A stretch of DNA of 64,000 nucleotides. Source: Buttiauxella gaviniae ATCC 51604. GTDB taxonomy: Bacteria > Pseudomonadota > Gammaproteobacteria > Enterobacterales > Enterobacteriaceae. This document shows positions 6,386 to 14,469 of the stretch, piece after piece. The first letter of the stretch is position 1; every line of letters begins with the position of its first letter. Both the position numbers and the translations under genes were made by a program. The notes below the pieces were generated by a model, which worked only from the letters and a program-made list of their open reading frames with translations, had not been told where the DNA came from and did not search any database. The DNA lies in the NCBI RefSeq assembly GCF_001654835.1, contig NZ_LXEP01000004.1, forward strand, positions 1-64,000. The letters are read 5' to 3'.

Positions 6386-7435
6386 TTACGCTTTAACTAT
6401 TACGCCAATTGCCAACACGCGATCCAGAAAACGAAACACCAGCTCAAGCTGGGTTCCATACTTAAGTTCGAATGCTGCTAAGTCAGCGTGCAATTCGTCG
6501 TGACACTCTCTGCACAGAGGGATCACGAAGAGGTCGTGGGCTTTTGTGGCTGTACCACTCATACCATGCCCGATGATATGGTGCGGGTCGTCTGCTGGTC
6601 GGCGGCAGCATTCGCAGGGTTGAGTTTTCACCCATCGGGTATAAACCGGATTTATCCAGCGATGCCGCTTCGGTCGCAGCATGAATGATTCAGGGCTTTC
6701 CGGATCAGCGATAAGTTTCAGGACGGGTTTAACCGGCTCTTCGAGCGTATGTGCGTGAGCTCTAACTACTGCACTGACCGCTTTCACTTTCTCTTTAACA
6801 ATGCTGGTGGCCGGAAGTGAGGGCACAATGTCACTTTCTTTATATACGGACAGGAACGGCTCTTCCGGCTTCCGCAATGCTTTACGAGCCATCCCTTCAG
6901 GAAGGCAATCAACCAGGTCATAACGTATCGCCCACCAGCAGAGTTCTGGCAGCGTCAGTTGATGAGTGCCATCAAAACCAAGATTACGCAGTGCTGAAGC
7001 AATGACGAATTCCACCACGTTCCGGTGCGCCAGATCCGCAAGTAGCTCCGTCGCCTGCTCTCGCAACTTGTTATCGCAATGCCAGCAAACGCGAATTGAA
7101 CCCGGTGGATAAGACATGATGACCATTTCGGGGTGGTGGTAATCACCGTGCGGATACTGACAACCATTCTCCCTGAGGAGTGATGCGTTAAGGGTCGAAA
7201 GGCCACCAGCAGCCTGAATCACACGTTCATTCGTAAAGAAGGCCAGCAACGCCAGATCATCAGATAGCGGTTGTGTTGCCGCCGGTACAATACCGGACGG
7301 CAAATGCTGCAAATGCTCAGGAACACCTTCAATCAGCACACGCCCCTGATGGAATAAAACCATCACATCTGAGCCTGGCCGGAACAATGCCAGGCCGAGA
7401 CGCGGAGCAATTTCAGGAGTAAGAATTGCCCTCAT
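6386..7435 (-). CDS. DUF968 phage recombination/HNH-like protein
   Basis: A 349-aa protein of the DUF968 family from the nin-like region of lambdoid phages. The C-terminal domain (about 260-349) has a zinc/HNH-like pattern: PCECCRRPADDPHHIIGHG, then IPLCRECHDELH. This suggests a nuclease acting on recombination or branched DNA, like the NinG/Rap class. It overlaps the upstream replication gene by 4 nt (ATGA), showing translational coupling. An additional C-x2-C pair (WHCDNK region near 118-121) is present in the N-terminal half. Confidence 0.8.
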   Translation of the reverse strand: MRAILTPEIAPRLGLALFRPGSDVMVLFHQGRVLIEGVPEHLQHLPSGIVPAATQPLSDDLALLAFFTNERVIQAAGGLSTLNASLLRENGCQYPHGDYHHPEMVIMSYPPGSIRVCWHCDNKLREQATELLADLAHRNVVEFVIASALRNLGFDGTHQLTLPELCWWAIRYDLVDCLPEGMARKALRKPEEPFLSVYKESDIVPSLPATSIVKEKVKAVSAVVRAHAHTLEEPVKPVLKLIADPESPESFMLRPKRHRWINPVYTRWVKTQPCECCRRPADDPHHIIGHGMSGTATKAHDLFVIPLCRECHDELHADLAAFELKYGTQLELVFRFLDRVLAIGVIVKA

Positions 7436-8457
7436 GCTGCTTCCCCCTGGTTTCCGCGCTGTGCCTGCTCTTTCCAGATAGCGTTCCAGCGGCTAATGGC
7501 AAATTCTGGGCGCTGTTTGCGGAGGTTCGCCGTGCTGGCTGCTTTACAAACACGCTGTTCAAGTTCACTTGGTTTGGTCTGAGAAATGGTTCCGCTCATG
7601 TACCGGCGATATGCCGCATCACGTTCGGTTGTGTCGCCTGCTGGCACTTCCCCCGGTTTAACCCACTGGCCGTTCACATTTTCAGGTCGCCCTGCAGCAT
7701 GCCACTTCGTTGCAGACTGAAGGTAGCCAGGGAATTTGGAGATCTGGAACAGCGTTACAGGGCGCAAGTATTCAGCCATCTTGATATCGTGCCCCCACTT
7801 CGCCTGGCTGTAGTCGACAACCAGATTCAAGTCTTCGAGGGAAAATTCTTCCCCCAGTCGGGCACGGATATTTTCCATCGAGGATTTGCTGACCTGGTAA
7901 CGGGAGCCTGTCACGAGATTCAGGTGAGAAAGAACTTGTTTAGCTTGATCAGTAATTTCTACTTCACGGTCGGTCTGCGCAGCAGGCTGACGAGAGTCTT
8001 TTACTTTTGATGGATCTTGTTTTGATTTTACTGACGGATCCCCGCCAGATTCTGCCGGGTCAAAACCACTTTCCTCGTTCAATTTTGACCCATCAAATTT
8101 TGATGCGACAGATTTTGACCCGTCAGTTTTTGATGTGTCAGATTTTGACAGGTGAGCAAATGCCGCCGCTTGCAATTTCGCCACGTTAAGACGGTATACA
8201 TTGGATGCATTGCGATTGCCCTTGCGACGAGCTGTGCGGGATAACCAGCCTTCAGCTTCAAGCTTTGCGACAGCAGTTCTGACCGTACTTGCACCGGCAC
8301 CAATCTGACGCGCAATGGTTTCAATGGAAGGCCAGCAAACACCCTCATCGTTACTGAAATCAGCCAGGCGAGCCATAATGGCAACACTTGACAACTTCAT
8401 GCCAGACGACGCACAACCGTCCCAGACATAGGAAGATAATTTAACACTCACTATCAA
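7432..8457 (-). CDS. O: Phage replication protein with winged helix and internal origin
   Basis: A 341-aa protein. Residues 1-95 form a winged helix typical of phage replication initiators (SSVAIMARLADFSNDEGVCWPSIETIA...). About 100-150 is a low-complexity linker of xSKxD pentapeptides encoded by the iterons. About 165-245 is the conserved phage C-terminal domain (VLSHLNLVTGSRYQVSK ... FPGYL), which usually contacts the host helicase machinery. It is the functional counterpart of lambda O. It overlaps the genes on both sides by 4 nt. Confidence 0.82.
   Translation of the reverse strand: MIVSVKLSSYVWDGCASSGMKLSSVAIMARLADFSNDEGVCWPSIETIARQIGAGASTVRTAVAKLEAEGWLSRTARRKGNRNASNVYRLNVAKLQAAAFAHLSKSDTSKTDGSKSVASKFDGSKLNEESGFDPAESGGDPSVKSKQDPSKVKDSRQPAAQTDREVEITDQAKQVLSHLNLVTGSRYQVSKSSMENIRARLGEEFSLEDLNLVVDYSQAKWGHDIKMAEYLRPVTLFQISKFPGYLQSATKWHAAGRPENVNGQWVKPGEVPAGDTTERDAAYRRYMSGTISQTKPSELEQRVCKAASTANLRKQRPEFAISRWNAIWKEQAQRGNQGEAA
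8005..8157. repeat. 15-bp iterons, probable phage replication origin
   Basis: Five consecutive 15-bp units run from 8083 to 8157, each starting TTTTGA and mostly followed by an N-x-x-GTCA-like core (for example TTTTGACCCGTCAGT). Two related units lie at 8005-8034. The period equals five codons and produces the xSKxD pentads in the protein. Iterons inside the initiator gene are the layout of lambda ori within O, so this is the likely origin bound by the same protein. Confidence 0.7.
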
Positions 8458-9161
8458 CCCCCCATCAGTTCAGAGGCGTAGCGTTCTGCTATCCACTGAA
8501 CCCCTTTTGGCGTAACTCGAGTCTGTGTGAATGCGTGACCAAAATCGGAAGTACCAGTTTTCACCGTAAACAAACCATCGCGTTGACGCAGGGCATGGGG
8601 CAGCAGGTTGCCAGACTGACGGAACAGCACCTTGTCCCGGACCAGAGTGTCAATCATCGCCTTCTCTGGCATATTCAGGATCTTCGCTGTTTCACGCAGA
8701 CTTTTATTGCCACCGGCTTCGACGTATTGGTTAACGAACGCGACCTTTGGCGCGTCCTGATGAACCTTGTTTGCCAACTGTGCATTCTGCTCTGCCATAT
8801 CAGCGGCCAGGCGAAGAGCTTCGGGTAAAGATTGTGGGACTGCAGTTTTGTTTTCTAACTCCTGCCATCTATCCACAAGACGAGCGGTAAATTGTGGAGA
8901 TAATTGTGCGACAACTACGTAGCTGTCGCGTTTGCCAATCAGGTACTCTTTGTAGTTTCGCCCGTTCTGAAGGTGGGTATACGGCGTTGGCGTATACCCC
9001 TGAATTGCCCCAGCTGCCGCCAATCTCTCAATGGTTCGGCAAACATCAGCATGACGTGATTCAACCAGGTCTGAGATTTCTCGACTGCTCATAGTTACCA
9101 GGCCGGAAGAAAATACAGACACCGCTGTAGACGCCGCAGCGTTACTCATTTGCTGAACCAT
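8454..9161 (-). CDS. Rha-type regulator with antirepressor C-terminal domain
   Basis: A 235-aa two-domain protein. Residues 1-105 match the phage Rha family (MSSREISDLVESRHADVCRTIERL ... NYKEYLIGKRDSYVVVAQLS). About 120-235 is the phage antirepressor KilAC-type domain (LAANKVHQDAPKVAFVNQYVEAG-like, ending in RVTPKGVQWIAERY). Such proteins modulate lysogeny. An ATG at codon 5 is an alternative start. It overlaps the replication gene by 4 nt. Confidence 0.85.
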   Translation of the reverse strand: MVQQMSNAAASTAVSVFSSGLVTMSSREISDLVESRHADVCRTIERLAAAGAIQGYTPTPYTHLQNGRNYKEYLIGKRDSYVVVAQLSPQFTARLVDRWQELENKTAVPQSLPEALRLAADMAEQNAQLANKVHQDAPKVAFVNQYVEAGGNKSLRETAKILNMPEKAMIDTLVRDKVLFRQSGNLLPHALRQRDGLFTVKTGTSDFGHAFTQTRVTPKGVQWIAERYASELMGG

Positions 9162-9325
9162 TGCGCAGCCCTCCGGTTGAATACCCCCACAATCATGTAA
9201 GCGCTACTGTGGTTACATGAAACCCACTGGCCACGTACCATGCATACATACCGAAACGATGGAGCACCCGGTACCGGATGCATCCTTAGTTGCGGTAAAT
9301 GACAATTTTCGGTTAAATTGCTCAT
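9146..9325 (-). CDS. Small phage protein, unknown (59 aa)
   Basis: A 59-aa ORF from ATG 9325 (MSNLTENCHLPQLRMHPVPGA) with GGAGA upstream inside the end of the CII-like gene. It ends 16 nt inside the Rha gene. The tight packing argues for a real gene in the early operon. No domain recognised. Confidence 0.5.
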   Translation of the reverse strand: MSNLTENCHLPQLRMHPVPGAPSFRYVCMVRGQWVSCNHSSAYMIVGVFNRRAAQWFSK

Positions 9326-9330
9326 GCGGA

Positions 9331-9885
9331 TTATTTCTCCATACACAACGTAGAGTTTTTCGCCAAGGCGCCCGGAGCTGCATACTCGCGGGCGTCACTC
9401 TTTTCTGGCGCACAAAAAACTCGAAATAAAAGCGTTAAATGTTCCTGCCACTTAGCCATTACCTGATAGCTGTGCTCTTCAATCTGAGCGCGTTCCTCAG
9501 CATCAATCACACCATCCGCTGTTGCTTTACGGATGTATTGAGAGTGCTTGCCAATCCATTCGACGGATTCCATCAAACGCTGATTTATGTCCCCGTTGTC
9601 CACATCATCAACATCTGCCAATGGAACAAAGACACCATTTGAGTTGCGGGCCACTGCATCAGCAATTTGGTGTGAACCACCAGCACGCTGTAGCACCATC
9701 GCCCAACCCAAAGGGAAGATCTGATCGCCTTCAGAGCGAAGACGGTTGAATAGCGAGTTTTCAGTTACACCAATCCACTCAGCAGCTTCTGAGTACCCAC
9801 CAGGCAGATCAGTAATCGTCTTTTTGATTGCGGCCACCAGCCAGGTTGGCTGTTTATCTACTTTCCATTCAGGTTCATTACCCAC
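9331..9885 (-). CDS. CII-like regulator (YmfL/CP76 family)
   Basis: A 184-aa protein that resembles YmfL of the e14 prophage and the phage regulatory protein CII family. The N-terminal part has a helix-turn-helix (YSEAAEWIGVTENSLFNRLR, about 31-50) followed by QIFPLGWAMVLQRAGG. It stands in the cII position, directly after cro. It likely acts on lysogeny-establishment promoters; activity here is inferred from position and family. Confidence 0.72.
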   Translation of the reverse strand: MGNEPEWKVDKQPTWLVAAIKKTITDLPGGYSEAAEWIGVTENSLFNRLRSEGDQIFPLGWAMVLQRAGGSHQIADAVARNSNGVFVPLADVDDVDNGDINQRLMESVEWIGKHSQYIRKATADGVIDAEERAQIEEHSYQVMAKWQEHLTLLFRVFCAPEKSDAREYAAPGALAKNSTLCMEK

Positions 9886-9913
9886 TGTTCACTCCTTATT
9901 TCTGTGGTTACGG

Positions 9914-10111
9914 TCAAGCAGCTGATTCGTTAGTCTTCAGGTAAAGAGAAGCGTCGTACTTCAACTTTCCTTTGGTAATCCGTTCAATAACGAAGGCTTG
10001 CTTTTCTGGTATCACCTCACCCCATCGACAGACTGCAGGGTGGGAAATATTCAAAGCATTCGCGGTCTTGGAAATACCACCGAAGTGCTTTACAACGACT
10101 TTCTTTAGCAT
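9914..10111 (-). CDS. cro: Cro-like repressor
   Basis: A 65-aa helix-turn-helix protein starting MLKKVVVKHFGGISKTANALNISHP. The start at 10111 has an AAGGAG ribosome site; an upstream in-frame start would extend through the operators. The HTH spans about 11-32 (GGISKTANALNISHPAVCRWG). It is divergent from the CI gene across the operator region and begins the lytic operon. Confidence 0.85.
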   Translation of the reverse strand: MLKKVVVKHFGGISKTANALNISHPAVCRWGEVIPEKQAFVIERITKGKLKYDASLYLKTNESAA

Positions 10112-10137
10112 TTGATTCTCCTTAGTTCGACCGCCCA

Positions 10138-10203
10138 AAGGTAACAAAAGGTACATTAAATAGCAAACAACAGTTACACCAAAAGGATGTAACATTAGTT
10201 ACA
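10138..10203. promoter_or_regulatory. OR operator region and PR/PRM promoters
   Basis: Between cro and cI lie at least two operator-like sites: AAGGTAACAAAAGGTACATT (10138-10157) and TGTAACATTAGTTACA (10188-10203), plus a half-site GTTACA at 10173. The second overlaps the cI ATG, implying a very short or leaderless cI mRNA. A minus-strand promoter for cro can be drawn as TTGGTG, 16 bp, TTTAAT, with its -10 overlapping the first operator. Confidence 0.65.
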
Positions 10204-10862
10204 TGAAAACAGAAATGAAAGACCGAATTAGATCCCGGCGCGTCCAGCTGGAAATAACTCAACTAGCACTGGCAAAGAAGCTAGGTGTTAGCCGTGTTTC
10301 TGTGACTAAGTGGGAAGCAGGAACAACCAAACCAGACGGTGAGAATCTCCATCAACTAGCCATAGCGTTATCCACTACGCCAGAGTGGCTCCTCTATGGA
10401 GAGGGAGATCAGGGACAAGATGACATTCGAGTCACACCCTATTTCAAAGCACCTGTTTCTGTTCCGATTATTTCTGCTGTCCAGGCGGGCCACTGGACAG
10501 AAAGCTATGCTTGCTCAAGGTTAACTGATGTGATTTCGTGGACTCAAACGACGGCTGATGTAAGTGATGAGGTATTTGGGCTGGTTGTTCGTGGAGAGTC
10601 GATGACGAATCCCAATGGCTTACCGTCCATACCAGAAGGTTCAATAGTTATTGTTGAACCAAACTATGGGCAGCTAGATAATTTATACGGAAAGATAGTG
10701 GTTGCAGTACTAGATGGCTCATCAGAAGCAACTGTGAAAAAATTAGTATGGGATGGCCCTTATTCTTATTTAATGCCCCTAAACCCTGCCTTCAAGCCAA
10801 TTCCAATTGATGGCAACTGCCGGATAATAGGGAAAGTTGTTCAAATAACACAAAATATCTAA
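10203..10862 (+). CDS. cI: CI-like phage repressor with LexA-type autopeptidase
   Basis: A 219-aa repressor that holds the prophage silent. Residues about 7-60 form the HTH (RSRRVQLEITQLALAKKLGVS...). The C-terminal S24 peptidase domain has the A95-G96 cleavage site in VQAG, the nucleophile S133 in RGESM, and general base K179 in ATVKKL. All three are intact, so RecA-induced self-cleavage should work and DNA damage should induce the prophage. No Shine-Dalgarno precedes the ATG, which sits in an operator. A hairpin terminator follows. Confidence 0.92.
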   Translation: MKTEMKDRIRSRRVQLEITQLALAKKLGVSRVSVTKWEAGTTKPDGENLHQLAIALSTTPEWLLYGEGDQGQDDIRVTPYFKAPVSVPIISAVQAGHWTESYACSRLTDVISWTQTTADVSDEVFGLVVRGESMTNPNGLPSIPEGSIVIVEPNYGQLDNLYGKIVVAVLDGSSEATVKKLVWDGPYSYLMPLNPAFKPIPIDGNCRIIGKVVQITQNI

Positions 10863-10888
10863 CCCCCTGTAACTCCTAGCCAAAAGAA

Positions 10889-10916
10889 AGCCAGCAAACA
10901 ATTGTTGGCTTTTTTT
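10889..10916 (+). terminator. Intrinsic terminator after cI
   Basis: AGCCAGCAA pairs with TTGTTGGCT (one mismatch) and is followed by seven T. Confidence 0.75.
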
Positions 10917-10925
10917 ATGCCCATC

Positions 10926-10980
10926 AAGGTAACAATAGGTACACTTCACCCTTGACCGCCAAGGTAACTAAAGGTACATT
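10926..10980 (+). promoter_or_regulatory. OL operators and PL-like promoter
   Basis: Two near-identical 20-bp sites at 10926-10945 and 10961-10980 match the OR site at 10138 (AAGGTAAC, then GGTACA). Between them lies TTGACC (10952-10957), with 17 bp to TACATT (10975-10980), so the second operator covers the -10. This is the PL/OL arrangement, directing the plus-strand operon towards the integrase. Confidence 0.7.
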
Positions 10981-11083
10981 CATCTCAACGGCAGTGAACA
11001 GGCAGGACGCCCACTAAGTAGCGGCCCCTGGCGTATGAAGATGGGGATGATTCGTAAACCTAGCGTTTCGGGAGGGAAGCAAG

Positions 11084-11344
11084 ATGCAGGAAGTTAAAGC
11101 AAAGCTACTCAGCAAGGTCAAGCTGCTGGAACAGGCAGCGCAAAGAGGCATGAATAATGCCCCCGAACTCCAGGCCGAGTCCGGGAAGGTAATTTCTTAT
11201 CAGCAGTGTGAATGGACGTTAAAGGATTGCGCTTTGTTCAGGAGTTGGATTAGCGAGTGTTTTGAATCAGGCGGATTGATTGCTGCTCAGACATGCCATA
11301 GCTCTGAACAAATACATCAATCTCCTCTTCCTCAGTCTCGTTAG
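11084..11344 (+). CDS. Small early phage protein, unknown
   Basis: An 86-aa ORF, the first after PL, with a good GGGAGGG ribosome site. The N-terminus is helical and basic ([22 protein letters not shown]). The last third overlaps the end of the gene on the opposite strand by 95 nt, so the two are convergent and one may be shorter or decayed. Function unknown. Confidence 0.5.
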   Translation: MQEVKAKLLSKVKLLEQAAQRGMNNAPELQAESGKVISYQQCEWTLKDCALFRSWISECFESGGLIAAQTCHSSEQIHQSPLPQSR

Positions 11345-11504
11345 TGAAAGTTTCACCACCGAGACTGTGGAGATCGCCAGATATGACATGACCTTTTTCA
11401 ACGTCATATCCACCGAGAAGCTCTGCAACAGTGAACTCTCCCATTGGGTCACGGATAACAATGTAACCGATACGTTTTTCATGGTGAACAACGGTACCAC
11501 GCAT
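11250..11504 (-). CDS. Small conserved-looking phage protein, opposite strand
   Basis: An 84-aa ORF starting MRGTVVHHEKRIGYIVIRDP with GAAGGAA upstream. The N-terminal 30 residues look like a small beta-barrel (GTVVHHEKRIGYIVIRDPMGEFTVAEL), and the C-terminus is acidic (NETEEEEIDVF). It runs against the early operon, so it may be expressed in the lysogen. I do not recognise the family. Confidence 0.55.
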   Translation of the reverse strand: MRGTVVHHEKRIGYIVIRDPMGEFTVAELLGGYDVEKGHVISGDLHSLGGETFTNETEEEEIDVFVQSYGMSEQQSIRLIQNTR

Positions 11505-11877
11505 AAAAATTTCCTTCTTGGCTGTGTGAGAGCACCAAGAATAGCACCGAGCCTGATGTGGATAAAAGACAGGCTTACAACGATGAGAGCATTGACGAGC
11601 AAGGTTTAATGTCCGGTTCAATTCCAGACACCACGATTCAGTGGCAATGGGCAGAGAAAAAGTCCGTTCAATTCGGACACCGGCAGTGCTCTCTTCGTTG
11701 TGGTGAATGCGGCTCAGCGCTCGCGATGAAAGGCAAAACATCAAGTCATTATCGGTATAGGTCATCGCTGGATGGTTTGCCGCCAGACAGCACCGGGAGG
11801 CACCCGGCACCACAACCTAATCGTGTGTATGGAGATTTCTAACTGGCAGTTGCAGCTGCCATTACGAGGGTAAAACG
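11505..11877. other. Gene-poor stretch before the YfdQ-like operon
   Basis: No convincing gene. A plus-strand ORF from 11609 to 11842 (77 aa) exists with a weak AAGG site and no recognised domain. A GC hairpin (CCGGG/CCCGG, 11793-11807) precedes the next operon gene. The minus-strand promoter for the 84-aa gene must lie here. Confidence 0.4.
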
Positions 11878-12249
11878 ATGAGCAATGACCGCATGACTGT
11901 AGTGCCCGACTTTCTGGGCGAACTGGATGCTGGCGTATTCATGAATAAGATCGCCGCCTCACTCAATACCACTGCACTCGGCACGCTGAATAACGGCGGA
12001 AAAGGCAAAGTGGTTCTGACTTTTGATATTGAACGCATGGGCAACTCTGTCGAAGAGAAGCGCGTCAAGATCAAGCACAAATTGCAGTACACCACCCCTA
12101 CTCCACGCGGCAAGGCGACGGAAGAAGACACCACTGAAACCCCTATGTGGGTTAACCGTGGCGGCAAGCTCACCATCTTGCAGGAAGATCAGGGGCAACT
12201 CTTCGGGATCAACGGCGCTACTGACGGAAAGCTTAAAGCGGCTCAGTGA
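11878..12249 (+). CDS. Conserved phage protein upstream of YfdQ-like gene
   Basis: A 123-aa acidic-basic protein (MSNDRMTVVPDFLGELDAGVF...). No membrane or signal segment. The middle (about 35-75) is beta-rich and basic (GKGKVVLTFDIERMG, EEKRVKIKHKL), and the end has a glycine-rich GINGATDGKLKAAQ. It precedes a DUF2303 gene by 59 nt; I recall this pairing in enteric phages. Function unknown, possibly nucleic-acid related. Confidence 0.65.
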   Translation: MSNDRMTVVPDFLGELDAGVFMNKIAASLNTTALGTLNNGGKGKVVLTFDIERMGNSVEEKRVKIKHKLQYTTPTPRGKATEEDTTETPMWVNRGGKLTILQEDQGQLFGINGATDGKLKAAQ

Positions 12250-12308
12250 ACCGCGACTGACTAATTCACTGCCATTACTTCTACCAATTTATTTATAAGG
12301 AATTTTGT

Positions 12309-13136
12309 ATGTCTCAATTAGACGGCGGCGCTATCCAGCAAGTAAAAGACCTGGTCCTTTCTGGTTATCATCTTGGTGATATTGGTGGCCTTGCCTGCCC
12401 TACCGCCATGCTGCCAAAAGACGTAAGCGTAGAAAGCCTGGAGCGCTTTGGCCTGGCACGCTTCCGCTTCCGTGGCGCCATGGATACGACCAGCATTGAT
12501 GACTTTGTTCGTTACTCTGTTGGTTATGCCAGTACTGAAGAACCGGCACGCTGCTTTATTGATGCGCAAAACATGAGTGCCCGCTCTGTCTTCAATATCG
12601 GCACACTCGACAATCCAGGCCACGCCGATAACGTTTCAACCATCAAGCTGAAACAAACAGCTCCGTTCCGCGCACTGCTGGCTATCGATGGTGACCGCCT
12701 GAGCCAGAAGCAAATCGCTGAGTGGCTGGAAGACTGGAGTGACTACCTGACTGCGTTCGATGCTGACGGTAAGACAATGTCGATCGCCCAGGCCGCGCAA
12801 ACTGTTCGCCGCATTACTATCCAGCAGGCAACTCAGGCTGACCATGAAGACGGTGATTTCAGCGGTAAAAAGTCCCTGATGGAAAGCATTGAAGCCACCA
12901 GTAAAGACGTTATGCCAGTGGCCTTTGAGTTCAAATGTGTCCCGTATGAAGGCCTGGGTGAACGTGCCTTCAGCATGCGTAATAGCCTGCTGAAAAGTAG
13001 CGAGCCGTGTTTCGTACTGCGTATCGTCCAACTGGAAGCCCAGGAAGAAGCTATCGCTAATGAATTCCGTGACCTGCTGATTGGCAAGTTCAACGAAAAA
13101 CCAGTGGAAACATTCATCGGTAACTTCAAAGCGTAA
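12309..13136 (+). CDS. yfdQ: DUF2303 family protein (YfdQ-like)
   Basis: A 275-aa protein close in length and character to YfdQ of the E. coli CPS-53 prophage. DUF2303 traits: an N-terminal helical part, a central RFRGAMDTTSIDDFVRY segment and the later TAPFRALLAIDG motif. The molecular role is unknown. Its neighbour is YfdR-like, repeating the CPS-53 order. Confidence 0.78.
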   Translation: MSQLDGGAIQQVKDLVLSGYHLGDIGGLACPTAMLPKDVSVESLERFGLARFRFRGAMDTTSIDDFVRYSVGYASTEEPARCFIDAQNMSARSVFNIGTLDNPGHADNVSTIKLKQTAPFRALLAIDGDRLSQKQIAEWLEDWSDYLTAFDADGKTMSIAQAAQTVRRITIQQATQADHEDGDFSGKKSLMESIEATSKDVMPVAFEFKCVPYEGLGERAFSMRNSLLKSSEPCFVLRIVQLEAQEEAIANEFRDLLIGKFNEKPVETFIGNFKA

Positions 13137-13272
13137 TTGCTCTGCCTTAATTGCCCTGCAGTTTGGGGCAATTAGTGAAGCGTAATTCCTTTTTTAATCG
13201 CCACCCGGCGAGGGATTCGTGCAACCAAAATCAACCGCAGATGCAGCTGCGAATATATGGAGAAATATACCG

Positions 13273-13815
13273 ATGAGTTTTATACAGACGTTATCCGGCA
13301 AGCATTTTCATTATACCAACGCCACCGTTGACGATATCGAGATTGAAGATATCGCCACCGCGTTATCGCATATTTGCCGCTTCGCTGGTCATTTACCAGA
13401 GTTCTATTCCGTGGCTCAACACTCCGTATTGTGCAGCCAGTTGGTACCGCCTGAGTTCGCATTTGAAGCGCTGATGCATGATGCGGCTGAGGCATATTGC
13501 CAGGATATTCCCGCGCCACTTAAAGCCCTGCTTCCAGACTACCAACGGATCGAAACGTTCGTAGACGGCCTTATTCGATTTAAGTACGAATTGCCACTGA
13601 CACAGTCCGCTATCGTGAAATATGCCGACCTGACAATGCTGGCTACCGAACGCCGGGATCTGGACATTGATGACGGTACCAAATGGCCTGTACTTGAGGG
13701 TATCCCTACCAGCGACATGATCCAGATTGTGCCACTGCGTCCTGGACAGGCTTTTGGATTGTTCATGACCCGCTTCAACGAACTGATGGAGCTTCGCACA
13801 TGCACCAGCATCTGA
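13273..13815 (+). CDS. yfdR: HD-domain phosphohydrolase (YfdR-like)
   Basis: A 180-aa HD-superfamily enzyme, about the same length as YfdR. The start at 13273 (MSFIQTLSGKHFHYTN) has a GGAGA ribosome site. Metal-binding motif residues are visible: H in FAGH, H in VAQHS, then the HD pair in EALMHDAAEAY and the later KYADLTML aspartate. The relatives are 5'-deoxynucleotidase-like. It could adjust nucleotide pools or signals during infection; substrate not known. Confidence 0.8.
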   Translation: MSFIQTLSGKHFHYTNATVDDIEIEDIATALSHICRFAGHLPEFYSVAQHSVLCSQLVPPEFAFEALMHDAAEAYCQDIPAPLKALLPDYQRIETFVDGLIRFKYELPLTQSAIVKYADLTMLATERRDLDIDDGTKWPVLEGIPTSDMIQIVPLRPGQAFGLFMTRFNELMELRTCTSI

Positions 13816-14057
13816 AAGTAAAAGACCTGGTCGCCGCCGCTTATGCTGCGGTACCAACTCTGCCACCAGCAGAAGCCAAGTTAATGCGCGAAGTCGCCAC
13901 TAGGCTAAGTGTGACTTTTACTGCCCTAACTGAATCTTTAGAACTGCGTAAAGCTCTCACGAAAGAGCGAGATGCACTGAATCAGCAGGTAGTTAACCTT
14001 GCTGTTGATAATGCAGCCTTTAAAAGCGAAGCAAGGGGTGCAGGCAATGAGCATTAG
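13800..14057 (+). CDS. Small coiled-coil phage protein
   Basis: An 85-aa, mostly helical protein (MHQHLKVKDLVAAAYAAVP...), with a likely coiled coil at about 40-75 (LELRKALTKERDALNQQVVNLA). It overlaps the YfdR-like gene by 16 nt and the next gene by 11 nt, so it belongs to a tightly coupled operon. Function unknown. Confidence 0.6.
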   Translation: MHQHLKVKDLVAAAYAAVPTLPPAEAKLMREVATRLSVTFTALTESLELRKALTKERDALNQQVVNLAVDNAAFKSEARGAGNEH

Positions 14058-14469
14058 CATCCTAGTGAAGCAAGTTGGTCGCTTGACGGAGATTGAAATC
14101 GATGCATTAAAAAAAGGCGATACGGTCTGGCAGATTGGCGAAAAGCAGCATCCCGATAGAGAGTTGACGGTAACGAGTCAGGGGGCGAGATATATTAAAT
14201 TTACCAGGACAATTTACTTTGACCGCAAATACCAGCGCCTATCCAACTATCGCTTTATGTACCGCACACAGGAAGATCTTGAGCGAGATAAGCTGAATTT
14301 ACAGCGTATTAAAAAAATCACCGAGATTTTGTCATCTGGCAACCCAGTGAGAATGGATGATATCTCTGATTTATTGTCAGCAGAAGAGGTGGCAGACCTC
14401 TATGATCGCATGCGCCAGCGCTGGCCGGGGGAGTTCAAAGATGAGCGTCGGGAGGCCAGCAATGGATAA
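14047..14469 (+). CDS. Hypothetical phage protein
   Basis: A 140-aa protein. The start at 14047 (MSISILVKQVGRLTEIEID) is preferred over an upstream in-frame ATG because it follows a purine-rich AGGGG site and overlaps the previous gene only slightly. No domain recognised; the C-terminal part is helical and acidic. Confidence 0.55.
   Translation: MSISILVKQVGRLTEIEIDALKKGDTVWQIGEKQHPDRELTVTSQGARYIKFTRTIYFDRKYQRLSNYRFMYRTQEDLERDKLNLQRIKKITEILSSGNPVRMDDISDLLSAEEVADLYDRMRQRWPGEFKDERREASNG

Noticed and set aside
9213-9413. A 66-codon minus-strand ORF overlapping the CII-like end
   Set aside because: Overlaps both the CII-like gene and the better 59-codon ORF in another frame; no ribosome site.
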